Positions 50,231-58,983 of a DNA stretch of 64,000 nucleotides are shown here, one piece after another. The DNA is from Nocardia miyunensis NBRC 108239. GTDB taxonomy: Bacteria > Actinomycetota > Actinomycetes > Mycobacteriales > Mycobacteriaceae. Every line of letters starts with the position of its first letter. Within the stretch, counting starts at the first letter, position 1. The notes under the pieces are model-generated. The model searched no databases, was not told the DNA's origin, and saw only the letters and a program-made list of their open reading frames with translations. The stretch spans positions 62,001 to 126,000 of the forward strand of contig NZ_BDBQ01000040.1 in assembly GCF_001613065.1 (NCBI RefSeq), written 5' to 3'. A program made the translations under genes and the position numbers.

Positions 50231-51829
50231 ATGTCTGTCATCACCCGTCGTTCATTTCTGGGTGGGGCGGTAGCGGCGGGGATAGCCGGTGCGGGGGCGA
50301 GATCGGGAACCGCCACCGCCGGTGGCATAGGCGCCGATATCGCCAGAGTGCGGGTCGTCCGTGAGGACCATCGGGTGATCGTGATCGGATCGGGTTTCGG
50401 CGGCGGGGTCACCGCGCTGCGGTTGGCTCAGGCCGGTGTGCCGGTTCTGGTACTGGAACGCGGATTGCGGTGGCCGGCCGGGCCGAACTCCGAAACCTTC
50501 CCGCGCGCAACAGCTCCCGACAAACGGATCCTGTGGTACAAGTCGGCGCCGCAGTTGTTCGGCAAGCCCGTCGCGTTCGATCCGTACGCCGGCCTGCTCG
50601 AAGCGGTCGTCGGGGAGAACATGACCGCCTTGTGCGCGGCCGGGGTCGGCGGCGGATCGCTGGTCTACCAGGGCATGGCACTCGAACCCGCGAAAGAGGT
50701 GTTCAACAGGCAACTTCCGGAGCAGTTGGACTGGGACACCATGCACCGGGTCCACTACCCCCGAGTGGCGAAGATGCTGCAGATCGCTGTGGCCCCTGAC
50801 GAATTGATCAACACCCCCAACTACAGGGCCGTGCGAGTGTTCGCGGACCATGTGCGAAAAGCCGGGCTACCGGTGTCGAAGATTCCGATGCCGATCGACT
50901 GGAACTACGCGGTCGACGAGATCCACGGCAAGATGAAACCCTCGTACACCAACGGTGACGGCGCGCTCGGAGTGAACAACGGCGGCAAGCACTCGGTTGA
51001 TGTCACCTATCTGGCCGCCGCGGAGGCCACCGGGCGAGTCAGCGTCGCGCCGCTGCACCATGTCACCGATGTCGAACGCGCCGAGGACGGGCGTTGGACC
51101 GTGCACGTGGACCGGACCGATGCCTCGGGCAGGGTCGTGGAGAACAAGATCCTGACCACTCCGGCGCTGGTGATGGCCGCGGGCAGTCTCAACACCACGC
51201 GGCTGCTCGTGCGCGCCGCTGCCACGGGCCGGATCCCGGACATGCCGGACGGACTCGGCGGCAGCTGGGGCACCAACGGCGACCGGATCTACACCTGGAC
51301 TCCCTTGGACGCCGATGTCGGCTACCCGCAGGGCGGACCGGTCGTGTACGGCAGCCTGAACTGGGACAACCCTGCCACTGCCGCGACCGTGATCCAAGCA
51401 TCGATTCCCCCGATGGGCATCGATGCGCGCACCACGATGCTGGTCGGCTACGGCGTCAGCGATGCCCGCGGACGCTTCGTCTACAAGTCGGCCTCCGACG
51501 AAGCCATCCTGCGATGGGCCGAGGAGGGCGACGCCGTCGCGCAGAACGGCCACATCGGACCATTGGTCCACAAGGTGGCGGGTTCGTCGAGCGTGCTCAC
51601 CGACACCAACGCGGCATTGCCGTCCACTTGGCATCCGCTGGGCGGGGCGCCCATGGGCCCGGTGTGCGATCTGGATGGCCGGGTCCACGGACAGCGCGGC
51701 CTCTACGTGCTCGACGGTGCGCTCATCCCCGGCAACAGCGCGGCCTGCAATCCCTCGATGACCATCGCGGCGGTCGCCGAACGTGCGCTGGACAATCTCG
51801 TCCGACAGGACGTGGGCACGATCATCTGA
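50231..51829 (+). CDS. Tat-exported GMC oxidoreductase, cholesterol oxidase-like
   Basis: A 532-residue secreted flavoprotein. The N-terminus has a twin-arginine signal (TRRSFLGGAVAAGIAGAG). The FAD motif is VIVIGSGFGGGVTALRLAQA, followed by VLERGLRWP and AAGVGGGSLVYQGM. The C-terminal active-site region STWHPLGGAPMG and YVLDGALIPGNSAACNPSMT matches bacterial cholesterol oxidases, with the catalytic His and Asn. It would oxidise and isomerise 3-beta-hydroxysterols outside the cell using oxygen. GGAGG before ATG 50231 fixes the start. No other sterol gene lies nearby. Regulation by the TetR/PucR genes upstream is possible but unproven. Confidence 0.87.
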   Translation: MSVITRRSFLGGAVAAGIAGAGARSGTATAGGIGADIARVRVVREDHRVIVIGSGFGGGVTALRLAQAGVPVLVLERGLRWPAGPNSETFPRATAPDKRILWYKSAPQLFGKPVAFDPYAGLLEAVVGENMTALCAAGVGGGSLVYQGMALEPAKEVFNRQLPEQLDWDTMHRVHYPRVAKMLQIAVAPDELINTPNYRAVRVFADHVRKAGLPVSKIPMPIDWNYAVDEIHGKMKPSYTNGDGALGVNNGGKHSVDVTYLAAAEATGRVSVAPLHHVTDVERAEDGRWTVHVDRTDASGRVVENKILTTPALVMAAGSLNTTRLLVRAAATGRIPDMPDGLGGSWGTNGDRIYTWTPLDADVGYPQGGPVVYGSLNWDNPATAATVIQASIPPMGIDARTTMLVGYGVSDARGRFVYKSASDEAILRWAEEGDAVAQNGHIGPLVHKVAGSSSVLTDTNAALPSTWHPLGGAPMGPVCDLDGRVHGQRGLYVLDGALIPGNSAACNPSMTIAAVAERALDNLVRQDVGTII

Positions 51830-51898
51830 GATGCGGCTGGTCCCAGGACCCACACTGGAGCCCCTGCGCCCGGCTGTCGAGCTCGGTGCGAGGGCGCG

Positions 51899-52993
51899 CT
51901 ATTCACGGTCGGTCGGCAGCAGCAGGCCGGTCTCCGGGTCGTACCAGCGATGGGATTGCCAGGGGAGGTGGAGCGACAGCACGGTGCCGGGTTCGGCGCG
52001 GAAGGCCGGTGGCGCTTGGACTTTCACCGTCTGCCCGGCGATGGTGGTGGTGAGCAGGGTGGCGGAGCCGAGGGGTTCGAAAACCTGGAGTTCGGCGTCT
52101 ACCGCATGGCCGGGGTGCTCGCCGTTCACGACGATGGACTCGGGGCGGATGCCGAGCCTGATCGTCTTCCCCGCGAAGGTGGACAAGGCGGCGGGTGCGG
52201 GCAGCGATTGGCCTCCCAGATCGAGGCGGGGGCCGGACTCGCCGGCCGCGATCGTCCCGGTGAGGAAGTTCATGGGCGGGCCGCCGAGGAATCCGCCGAC
52301 GAATTCCGTTGCGGGATCGTCGTATACCTCGGTGGGCGCGCCGCACTGAACCACCACGCCCGCGCGCATGACCGCCACCCGGTCGCCCAGCGACAGCGCC
52401 TCCACCTGGTCGTGCGTGACATAGATCGTCGTGGTACCGAGCTCGGCGACCAGCTTCTTCAACTCGGCGCGAAACGACATGCGCAGCAGGGCATCCAGAT
52501 TCGACAACGGCTCGTCCATGAGCAGGACGTCGGCGTCCATCACGATCGCGCGGGCCACCGCGACCCGTTGGCGCTGCCCGCCGGAAAGCTTCGCCGGATA
52601 GCGATCGAGATACGGTGTGAGCTGTAGCAGTTCGGCGGCCCAGGCGACCTTGCGCCGTACCTCCTCACCCGAAACCCCGCGCATGCGCAGCCCGAAACCG
52701 ATGTTGTCGGAGACCTTTTTGTTGGGGAACACCGCATAGGACTGGAACACCATCGACAGGTTGCGCCGTCGCGGTTCGAGATAGGTGACGTCCCGGCCGC
52801 CGATCACGATCTGCCCCGAGTCCGGCACTTCCAGTCCGGCGATCATCCGCAGCAATGTCGTCTTGCCGCAGCCGGAAGGCCCGAGCAGCACCACGAATTC
52901 GCCGTCGGCGATCTCGAGTGATACCTCGTCGGTGGCGCGTCCCGTGCCGCCGGGATAGGTCTTCACCAGGTCACGAAGGACCACCTCAGCCAT
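51899..52993 (-). CDS. ABC importer ATPase (MalK/UgpC/PotA type)
   Basis: A 364-residue ATPase with a C-terminal TOBE regulatory domain. Walker A is GPSGCGKTT, the Q-loop MVFQSYAVFPNKKV, the signature KLSGGQRQRVAVARA, Walker B VLLMDEPLSNLDA, and the switch His in YVTHDQVEAL. The TOBE part includes LGIRPESIVVNGEH. Such ATPases serve sugar, glycerol-phosphate or polyamine importers. It is the last gene of a four-gene minus-strand operon, 27 bases after the second permease. Confidence 0.93.
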   Translation of the reverse strand: MAEVVLRDLVKTYPGGTGRATDEVSLEIADGEFVVLLGPSGCGKTTLLRMIAGLEVPDSGQIVIGGRDVTYLEPRRRNLSMVFQSYAVFPNKKVSDNIGFGLRMRGVSGEEVRRKVAWAAELLQLTPYLDRYPAKLSGGQRQRVAVARAIVMDADVLLMDEPLSNLDALLRMSFRAELKKLVAELGTTTIYVTHDQVEALSLGDRVAVMRAGVVVQCGAPTEVYDDPATEFVGGFLGGPPMNFLTGTIAAGESGPRLDLGGQSLPAPAALSTFAGKTIRLGIRPESIVVNGEHPGHAVDAELQVFEPLGSATLLTTTIAGQTVKVQAPPAFRAEPGTVLSLHLPWQSHRWYDPETGLLLPTDRE

Positions 52994-53020
52994 CGCAGAT
53001 CCCTGTCGTCGGAAGGTCTT

Positions 53021-53905
53021 TCATCGAAGCGTCGTCCCCCACATGTTCACCAGATAGCGGCGCATCACCAGGATGAACAACAGCGCCGGGATGATCAGCG
53101 CGAACCCGCCCGCGAAGCGGTACGGCGCCGAGGCCTCCGACAGCGAGGTGAGCACCTGTGCCGGCAGCGTGCGGTGGCCCAGCGTCACGATCGTCGCGCC
53201 GAGGATCTCGTTCCAGGACAGCACGAAGGTGAAGATCGACGAGGCTGCCAGTCCCGGAAGCGCCAGCGGCACAACCACTTTGCGGGCGGCCTGCCAGCGC
53301 GTGCAGCCGAAGACCTGGGCGGCCTCCTCCAGATCGGCCGGCACCGCGACGAAGATGCTCGCAGTGATGAGCACGGTGGTCGGCAGGGCCAGTGTGGTGT
53401 GCACGAGTGTCACAGCCAGCACGGTGTCGTAGACGTGGGCGTGCAGGAAGATCGTCGCCAGCGGCACCGACAGCACCACGATCGGCAACGCGCGGACCAG
53501 CAGGATGAAGACCTGATAGGTGTCCTTACCGCGGAACGCGTAGCGCGCCAGCGCATATCCCGCGGGCGCGCCGATCACCAGGGACCAGAACACCGTGTAG
53601 AGCCCGACCAGCACCGAATTACCGAAGGCGGGCACCGTGCCCGTCGCCCGGAAGAACGACGACAGCGTTTCGCCCGAAAAGTGGTCGGGGATCAACGGTT
53701 TCGGAAACTCGTCGAGGGTCTCGCGGGAGGACACCGCCGACAGCCCGATGAGCACGATCGGCAACGCCATGAACACTGTCACCGCGATGCATCCCAGCTG
53801 GACACCTACGGCCCGCCACCGCCGCCTGCGCAGCGGTGTCCGGTCGACCGGCGGGAGGACGGTTCGCGACTCGGCGGCAACGGTGTTCGGGATCACCTCG
53901 CTCAT
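53021..53905 (-). CDS. ABC importer permease 2 (MalG type)
   Basis: A 294-residue inner-membrane permease with a basic N-terminus and six predicted transmembrane segments (for example GCIAVTVFMALPIVLIGLSA and VLAVTLVHTTLALPTTVLIT). The EAA loop is EEAAQVFGCTRWQAARKVVV. ATG 53905 overlaps the stop of the first permease by four bases. The frame is open further upstream, but that reading overlaps the first permease. Confidence 0.92.
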   Translation of the reverse strand: MSEVIPNTVAAESRTVLPPVDRTPLRRRRWRAVGVQLGCIAVTVFMALPIVLIGLSAVSSRETLDEFPKPLIPDHFSGETLSSFFRATGTVPAFGNSVLVGLYTVFWSLVIGAPAGYALARYAFRGKDTYQVFILLVRALPIVVLSVPLATIFLHAHVYDTVLAVTLVHTTLALPTTVLITASIFVAVPADLEEAAQVFGCTRWQAARKVVVPLALPGLAASSIFTFVLSWNEILGATIVTLGHRTLPAQVLTSLSEASAPYRFAGGFALIIPALLFILVMRRYLVNMWGTTLR

Positions 53906-54747
53906 CGTGCACCCTCCGGCTGCCGCACGGTCCGCAGATACAACACCGCGGTGCCGAGCGAAATAACCAGCACGACAAGGGAAACGCAGCTCGCGACCGC
54001 GGGATTCTGCAGATTCGAGTACCACTGATACGTCTCGCCGACCAGCAGTGGGAAATCGCGCCCGGTCAAGGCCTGCGCGACCGCGAAGGCCTGCAGCGCC
54101 AGGATGGTTCGCAGGATCAGCGCCGCCTGCAGGCTCGGTCCGAGCAGCGGCAGCGTGACGTGCCGCAGCCGCTGCCAGAGGCTCGCGCCGAAAACTTGTG
54201 CGGCCTCGTCGTAATCTCGCGGAATCAGCTGCACTCCCGCGACCACGATGACGAACACCAGCGAAGTGGCACGCCAGATCTCGGCGAGCACGACGGCCAA
54301 CAGCATGGTGCCGGTGTGCTGGTAGCTCAACCACTGCACCCCGTCGTGGGACAGCCCGAGCCATACCAGCAGCGAATTCAGGTATCCGCGGTTGCCGAAG
54401 ATCGACAGCCACACCAGGCCCGCGGCCAGCTCCGAGATCGCCAGTGGCAGGCACCAGAGATAGAAGTGCCCACTGGCGAATCCGGGCCGGGACTGCAGCA
54501 GCAGCGCCATCCCGACCGCGAGCGCCAGCTGGATCGGGACGACGATGACGAGCAGCAGCAACGTATTCCGCAGCGCTTTCAGGAAGTACGGATCACCGAA
54601 CAGACGCTGCCAGTTGGCGAGCGTGAAGCCGTGACCGTTTCCGAAGGCGGCCAGCACGCCCTGTACCAGCGGCCAGCCGAACAGCGCCGCCATCAGCACC
54701 AGCGAGGGCAGCAGCAGCATCCACGGGGAGCGCGATCGTGCGGTCAT
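53902..54747 (-). CDS. ABC importer permease 1 (MalF type)
   Basis: A 281-residue permease starting MTARSRSPWMLLLPSLVLMA. It has six predicted transmembrane segments, and the EAA loop is DEAAQVFGASLWQRLRHVTL. ATG 54747 lies two bases after the binding-protein stop, with GGAG in the overlapping end of that gene; an earlier in-frame ATG at 54795 would overlap the binding-protein gene by 46 bases and is less likely. Confidence 0.92.
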   Translation of the reverse strand: MTARSRSPWMLLLPSLVLMAALFGWPLVQGVLAAFGNGHGFTLANWQRLFGDPYFLKALRNTLLLLVIVVPIQLALAVGMALLLQSRPGFASGHFYLWCLPLAISELAAGLVWLSIFGNRGYLNSLLVWLGLSHDGVQWLSYQHTGTMLLAVVLAEIWRATSLVFVIVVAGVQLIPRDYDEAAQVFGASLWQRLRHVTLPLLGPSLQAALILRTILALQAFAVAQALTGRDFPLLVGETYQWYSNLQNPAVASCVSLVVLVISLGTAVLYLRTVRQPEGAR

Positions 54748-54749
54748 GG

Positions 54750-56060
54750 CTACTCCACCCGACACAGTTCGGCGGCCGGGTCGGGGGCCCAGCACGGCAC
54801 CTTCAGGTCGTCGAGGATGCCTTGCAGCACCCGCGCCTGCTGATCCAGTGTCGATCGAATATCGGCCCCGCCCAGCACGATCGAGCGAAAACTGTCTTGG
54901 AACACCTTGCTCACCTCACCCTCGCGCCGGCCCAGGCCCACCGGCGGCAGCGAGACGATCGCGCCGGGCGCCTGCTGCTGGCGTTGCACCGCATCGGCCT
55001 CGAGTTTTATCGCAGGGGGCAGATCTTGCGGGATCGCCGCGCTGACGGCAGGGAAGAAACCATTGGAGCGCAGCAGCGCGATCTGCTTGTCCGGCTGGGC
55101 GAATGCGGTGATGGTGCGCTGTGCCAGCTCGAAATCCGGGCAGCCCTCGGGAATTGCCAGCCCGGCCAGCACGGCCATGTAGCCCAGTCCGTGCTTGCCG
55201 CGCGGCGCGGGCATCATCCGCCAATTCTGCGGATCGCGTTCGGGTGCGTGTACCAAGCGCACCACGTGATCCCAGGCCATGCGCACCTCGCCGCTCTCGA
55301 GCGGCTCCTGCATGAAGTCGTAGGTCGTGCTCGCCGGGACACAGTTGGCCCACAGCTCGCGGAAATACTCCCAGGCGGTCACGGCCTCGGCGGAACGAAA
55401 CGTGGTGATCTGGCCGCCGGTGAACGACGGCAGCAGATAACCCTGAGTGAACCTGTGCAGCAGGCCTTTCGGGCCCGCGGGCAGGCCCAGCATCGGGCGA
55501 TTGCCGTTGGCGCGGCGCGCCGCGACGGCCCAGTCGAGAAACTGGTCGTAGGTCAGCGCCGCCGCATCGGCGCCGGAGGGCAGGTGCTCCAGCGCGTCGG
55601 CGTGTGCGGCGAGGACGTAACTCGCTGTGGCCCAGGGGATGTACCAGGTGCGGTCGGTGCCGGCCTTCGCGAGCTGCAGGTAATCCGGGGACCAGCCGCG
55701 GTTTCCGAGATCGATGAGCAACCCGGTCAAGTCCCGCAGGTATTTCGGGGCCAGCGGGGCCAGGTCGCCGTGCAGACCGGCGAGCAGCCCGATCTTCGTC
55801 GAACCCGCCCCCACCTGACTGCGCACCTGCGTCGAGAACGGGCCCTCCTCGACGGTCACATAGCTGACGCCGGGTGCGGTCCGGCCCAGCAGGGCCCGGA
55901 AGCGTTCGGCCTCGTCCGCGGGCCGAAACTGGGTGGACAGCAGGATCATCGCGCCACCACCGGTGGTGGCGAAGCCGGTGCATGCCGCCGCGGTGAGCGC
56001 CGCCGCGCCGATACCCGCCGCGTGCAGCAGGGATCTGCGCGTCGTTCCCAGTGGTGGCAT
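54750..56060 (-). CDS. ABC importer solute-binding lipoprotein (family 1)
   Basis: A 436-residue extracellular solute-binding protein of family 1 (sugar/oligosaccharide type). The signal peptide carries twin Arg (TRRSLLHAAGIGAA) and ends in a lipobox-like LTAAAC, so it may be Tat-exported and lipid-anchored. The mature part has FRALLGRTAPGVSYVTVEEG, typical family spacing, and LPSFTGGQITTFRSAEAVTA. The substrate cannot be told from sequence. It is the first gene of the operon; AAGGGGCAAGGG just before ATG 56060 supplies the ribosome-binding site. Confidence 0.88.
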   Translation of the reverse strand: MPPLGTTRRSLLHAAGIGAAALTAAACTGFATTGGGAMILLSTQFRPADEAERFRALLGRTAPGVSYVTVEEGPFSTQVRSQVGAGSTKIGLLAGLHGDLAPLAPKYLRDLTGLLIDLGNRGWSPDYLQLAKAGTDRTWYIPWATASYVLAAHADALEHLPSGADAAALTYDQFLDWAVAARRANGNRPMLGLPAGPKGLLHRFTQGYLLPSFTGGQITTFRSAEAVTAWEYFRELWANCVPASTTYDFMQEPLESGEVRMAWDHVVRLVHAPERDPQNWRMMPAPRGKHGLGYMAVLAGLAIPEGCPDFELAQRTITAFAQPDKQIALLRSNGFFPAVSAAIPQDLPPAIKLEADAVQRQQQAPGAIVSLPPVGLGRREGEVSKVFQDSFRSIVLGGADIRSTLDQQARVLQGILDDLKVPCWAPDPAAELCRVE

Positions 56061-56470
56061 CCCTTGCCCCTTGCAGCACTAGCAGTGACCTACAGCACGT
56101 TGCCAGGGTGGAACTTAAGTGCCGCAAGGGTGATTGTCAAAGGAACCGACAGGAAGGAACATGCCCGTTACATCACGGTTCGTGCCGATGCGGCCCCTGT
56201 GTGGCGGACTGGCCGATGCGAATGTCCTACGGCGGCATCGTGATACACTCGGGCGCGTGGTCGATGAGGCCGCGCGCGTACGTGAACACCGGCCACCGCT
56301 GCCCGAATCCGAGCCCGTCGGAAGCATGCTGGGTGCACGAGCCGGACGCGATGATATCGCCATCGCGAAAAAGGCTGTGGCCGAAATGCTTTCGGGGCTC
56401 ACCGGAACATCCCTCGGTCGCGGTGAACGAGCGGGGCGGTCACGCGGACGTTCATCCGCCGCCGCAACCG
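56061..56470. other. intergenic region before ABC operon and FadD relic
   Basis: Contains the ABC operon promoter region (minus strand). A plus-strand frame from 56161 (MPVTSRFVPMRPLCGG) is open, but its third-base composition is weak and it matches no family I know. It may include the degraded start of the acyl-CoA synthetase gene that follows, but I cannot show it. Confidence 0.4.
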
Positions 56471-57048
56471 TGGATGGTCGTGCGCCGTTGGAGTTCATCG
56501 CCGAACTCGATTTACCCGGCATCGACCCGGACTTGCTGGATCCCGGCGAGTCGTCGGTATTGCTGTTCCTGCATTGCTGTTCCTGCCAATGGCGCATGTA
56601 CTCGGCCGGATCGTCGAGATCGCGGCGGCGTTCGCTCCGGTCCGCATTGCCCATGTCGGTGATGTCAAGAACGTCACCGCCGAACTCGGCGCCTTCCGTC
56701 CGACTCTGATCCTGGGTGTCCCGCGCGTCTTCGAAAAGGTCTACAACACCGCCCGAACTCGAGCTCAACTCGCCGCTCGCGGCAGAATCTTCGATATGGC
56801 GGCCACCACCGCCATCGATTACAGCCGCGCTCTGGACACGGCCGGGTTCCACTGTCCCTGCCGCATTCCAGGCAGCCATCGATAACGGCAACCGGGCCGT
56901 TTCCCAAGCCGAGGCCGTCCGCAAATTCCGCATATTGGATGCGGACCTCACCGAGGCGAACGGATATGCCACGCCTTCGCTGAAACTCGAGCGCAATATC
57001 GTGCTCCGAGACTTCGCCGCGGAGGTCACCGCTCTCTACGGCACATGA
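56470..57048 (+). pseudogene. broken long-chain acyl-CoA synthetase (FadD15-like)
   Basis: Three parts of a FadD15-like synthetase survive in order. First, LDPGESSVLLFL. Second, in another frame, LPMAHVLGRIVEIAAAFAPV and FRPTLILGVPRVFEKVYNTA through DYSRALDTAG. Third, in a third context, AAIDNGNRAVSQAEAVRKFR and ILDADLTEANGYATPSLKLE to the stop at 57048. The frame change between parts one and two is exactly explained by a 14-base tandem duplication. Between parts two and three about 350 residues, including the whole catalytic centre, are missing. The N-terminus with the P-loop is also lost. The gene is dead. Confidence 0.8.
56559..56586 (+). repeat. 14-bp tandem duplication disrupting the FadD relic
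   Basis: ATTGCTGTTCCTGC occurs twice back to back (56559-56572 and 56573-56586). Removing one copy restores the family reading ESSVLLFLPMAHVLGRIVE. Fourteen is not a multiple of three, so the duplication shifts the frame. Confidence 0.85.
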
Positions 57049-57188
57049 ATACGGCGACAGCGGATCACCGAGCCGGTCCGGGACGCAGCGGTTTCAGCCC
57101 ATTCCACGTGTGATCCCCCCTGAGTGCGCCGCCCCGGTATCCGCCGCCGCAGCCTTGCGCGGACATTGGGATGGTGTGCTCGGTGGCA

Positions 57189-57204
57189 CGGGTCTTTCGG
57201 CCCT
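57189..57204. promoter_or_regulatory. DosR-box-like sequence before USP gene
   Basis: CGGGTCTTTCGGCCCT agrees with the mycobacterial DosR core SGGGACTWWAGTCCCS at 12 of 16 positions. It lies 87-102 bases before the first universal stress protein gene. The match is moderate and would need testing. Confidence 0.4.
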
Positions 57205-57290
57205 TTGGGGCGCGGAGGGTGGGGGGTGAGGCTGGGTGCAACGCATCATCCGGTGCGACGGATGGTGACCGTCCAGCGGGAGAGCCTGCG

Positions 57291-58229
57291 ATGAATACTC
57301 ACTACAGCGATGATGCCCGGCACCTGGCTTCCGCGCCGATCGTGGTGGGGGTGGACGGGTCCGTGGCCGCCGACACCGCGGTGGCCTGGGCTGCCGTGAC
57401 CGCAGTGGATCGTGGGCGAGATCTGCGCATCGTGCAGGGAATGGACCTGAAGGGGATGCGCCGGGTGTTCGAGCCCTATTACGCGCTGGAACCGCCGGTA
57501 CTCGACGCGTTGAAGGTGCACAGCCAGGAGACGGTGGACCGGTGTGCGCGGATGGCAGCGGATATCGCGCCGGGAATTCGGATCGAGACCGAGGTGTCCA
57601 CGGCGGATCCGGTCGGATTGCTGTTGCGATGCGCCCCGACGGCGCATCTGCTGGCCCTGGGCGCGTCGGGCGCGAGTGGGCTTGCCGCACACGTGGGTTC
57701 GACAATGCTGGCGGTGACCTCGCACGCGGAAGGTGCGGTGGTGGTCGTGCGGACCGATCCCGATTCCGGTAGGCGGGTACGCCGGGACGGGCCGGTCGTG
57801 GTCGGCATGGACTGCGCCGGACCGGGAGAGGCCGCGCTCGGCGTCGCGTTCGAGGAGGCGTCCGAACGAGGCGCCGAACTGGTGGCGGTGCACGTCTGGA
57901 ACGACATGAGTTTCGGACGGTATGCGGGCGATTCCGCCATACTGTTCCCGGCGCCGGACGTGGAGATGACCGAGCAGGCCCTCGTCGCCGAGCGGCTGGC
58001 CGGATGGCAGGAAAAATACCCGGAAGTCCTGGTGAATCGCCGCGTGTATCCCTCGGACACGGCAGGCACGCTGCTCGCCTGGTCACGGTCGGCTCAGTTG
58101 CTGGTTGTCGGCAGCCGCGGCCGAGGCGCCTTCCGGAGTCTGCTGCTCGGCTCGACCTCCAATGCGCTCGTGCAACACGCGCTGTGCCCGGTGATGGTCG
58201 TGCACGCCCACGATCGGAGCTCAGCATGA
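57291..58229 (+). CDS. universal stress protein, tandem USP domains
   Basis: A 312-residue protein with two USP domains (about 15-155 and 165-308). The ATP-binding motif of the second domain is intact: VVGSRGRGAFRSLLLGSTS. The first domain has GASGASGLAAHVGST, a looser version. In mycobacteria tandem USPs of this size (Rv2005c, Rv2623 type) belong to the DosR dormancy regulon. The frame is open upstream, but ATG 57291 (MNTHYSDD) gives the family length. It is linked by an ATGA-overlapping mini-ORF to the Rv1733c-like gene, and a DosR-box-like site lies upstream. Confidence 0.88.
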   Translation: MNTHYSDDARHLASAPIVVGVDGSVAADTAVAWAAVTAVDRGRDLRIVQGMDLKGMRRVFEPYYALEPPVLDALKVHSQETVDRCARMAADIAPGIRIETEVSTADPVGLLLRCAPTAHLLALGASGASGLAAHVGSTMLAVTSHAEGAVVVVRTDPDSGRRVRRDGPVVVGMDCAGPGEAALGVAFEEASERGAELVAVHVWNDMSFGRYAGDSAILFPAPDVEMTEQALVAERLAGWQEKYPEVLVNRRVYPSDTAGTLLAWSRSAQLLVVGSRGRGAFRSLLLGSTSNALVQHALCPVMVVHAHDRSSA

Positions 58230-58285
58230 ACGCCGGCCCGACGGCGCACTGCACGCGGCGAGGTGGAGTGACCCATGAGCGGTGA
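58226..58285 (+). CDS. bridging mini-ORF (RRGGV peptide), translational coupling
   Basis: A 19-residue ORF, MNAGPTAHCTRRGGVTHER. Its ATG overlaps the USP stop (ATGA), and it runs 11 bases into the Rv1733c-like gene. The codons for RRGGV contain GAGGTGGAG, placed to act as the ribosome-binding site of that gene. A 15-base stretch, CGGCGAGGTGGAGTG, is identical to one in the mini-ORF at 38020. It is probably a coupling linker rather than a functional peptide. Confidence 0.45.
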   Translation: MNAGPTAHCTRRGGVTHER

Positions 58286-58937
58286 CATTCGGCCGTTTCG
58301 GTGGATGCGGAAAGGACACCCCGAGCATCCCGCCGCCATGGTGGCCTATCCGTCGATACTGTTGCGGTGGTGGCGATTCCAACCGTTCAGCCACAACCCG
58401 CTGATGCGGGGATCGGACCGGGTCCAAGGGTTTGCACGAGCGATAGCGCTGATCGTGGTACTCGCGGCGATTCCGTGCGCGGCGGCGGCGGGCACTGCCG
58501 GTTATACCGCGGCCGCGGAGCATATCCGGGCCGATAACGCGACGAAGGTGGCGGTCCAGGCCACCTTGACGGCCGACCCGATCAAGGGTGTCACGGTCGG
58601 CTCCGGTGTGGCCGCTACCGCGGCACAGGCGCCGGTGAGCTGGGTTCGGAACGGACGCGGCGGGCAGGCGAATGTCGATGTTCCCGAGAATGCGGTGCGC
58701 GGCGACACGATCGAAGTGTGGCTCGGCCCGAGCGGCCGGCCGGTCGCTGCCCCGACGCCGTCGGAGACCGCCGGAGTCTTCGGTTTCGGTGCCGCCCTCA
58801 CCCTGCTGGTGATCGTATGGGCAAGTGTCGCAGCCGTTCTCGGTGTGGTGCAGTGGGTGCTGAATCGACGCCACGGCGTCGACTGGGCGCGCGAATGGCG
58901 CCTGATCGGGCCTTCGTTCGGCCGGGACAACCGGTGA
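58275..58937 (+). CDS. Rv1733c-like membrane protein
   Basis: A 220-residue protein with two transmembrane segments (about 52-75, ARAIALIVVLAAIPCAAAAG, and about 170-192, ALTLLVIVWASVAAVLGVVQ) and an extracytoplasmic domain between them. The N-terminal RFQPFSHNPLMRGSDRVQGF and the C-terminal WVLNRRHGVDWAREWRLIGP fit the Rv1733c family, known in M. tuberculosis as a DosR-regulon antigen of unknown function. ATG 58275 is preceded by GAGGTGGAG. It lies between two USP genes in the same direction. Confidence 0.83.
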   Translation: MSGDIRPFRWMRKGHPEHPAAMVAYPSILLRWWRFQPFSHNPLMRGSDRVQGFARAIALIVVLAAIPCAAAAGTAGYTAAAEHIRADNATKVAVQATLTADPIKGVTVGSGVAATAAQAPVSWVRNGRGGQANVDVPENAVRGDTIEVWLGPSGRPVAAPTPSETAGVFGFGAALTLLVIVWASVAAVLGVVQWVLNRRHGVDWAREWRLIGPSFGRDNR

Positions 58938-58983
58938 TGGGACGGATACGAGCGACTCGACGGACGATCCCGCGGAGAACACC

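Noticed and set aside
56161..56470. Plus-strand frame MPVTSRFVPMRPLCGG as a gene or as the FadD N-terminus
   Set aside because: Third-base G/C is weak, no domain is recognised, and it does not resemble the FadD15 N-terminal half.
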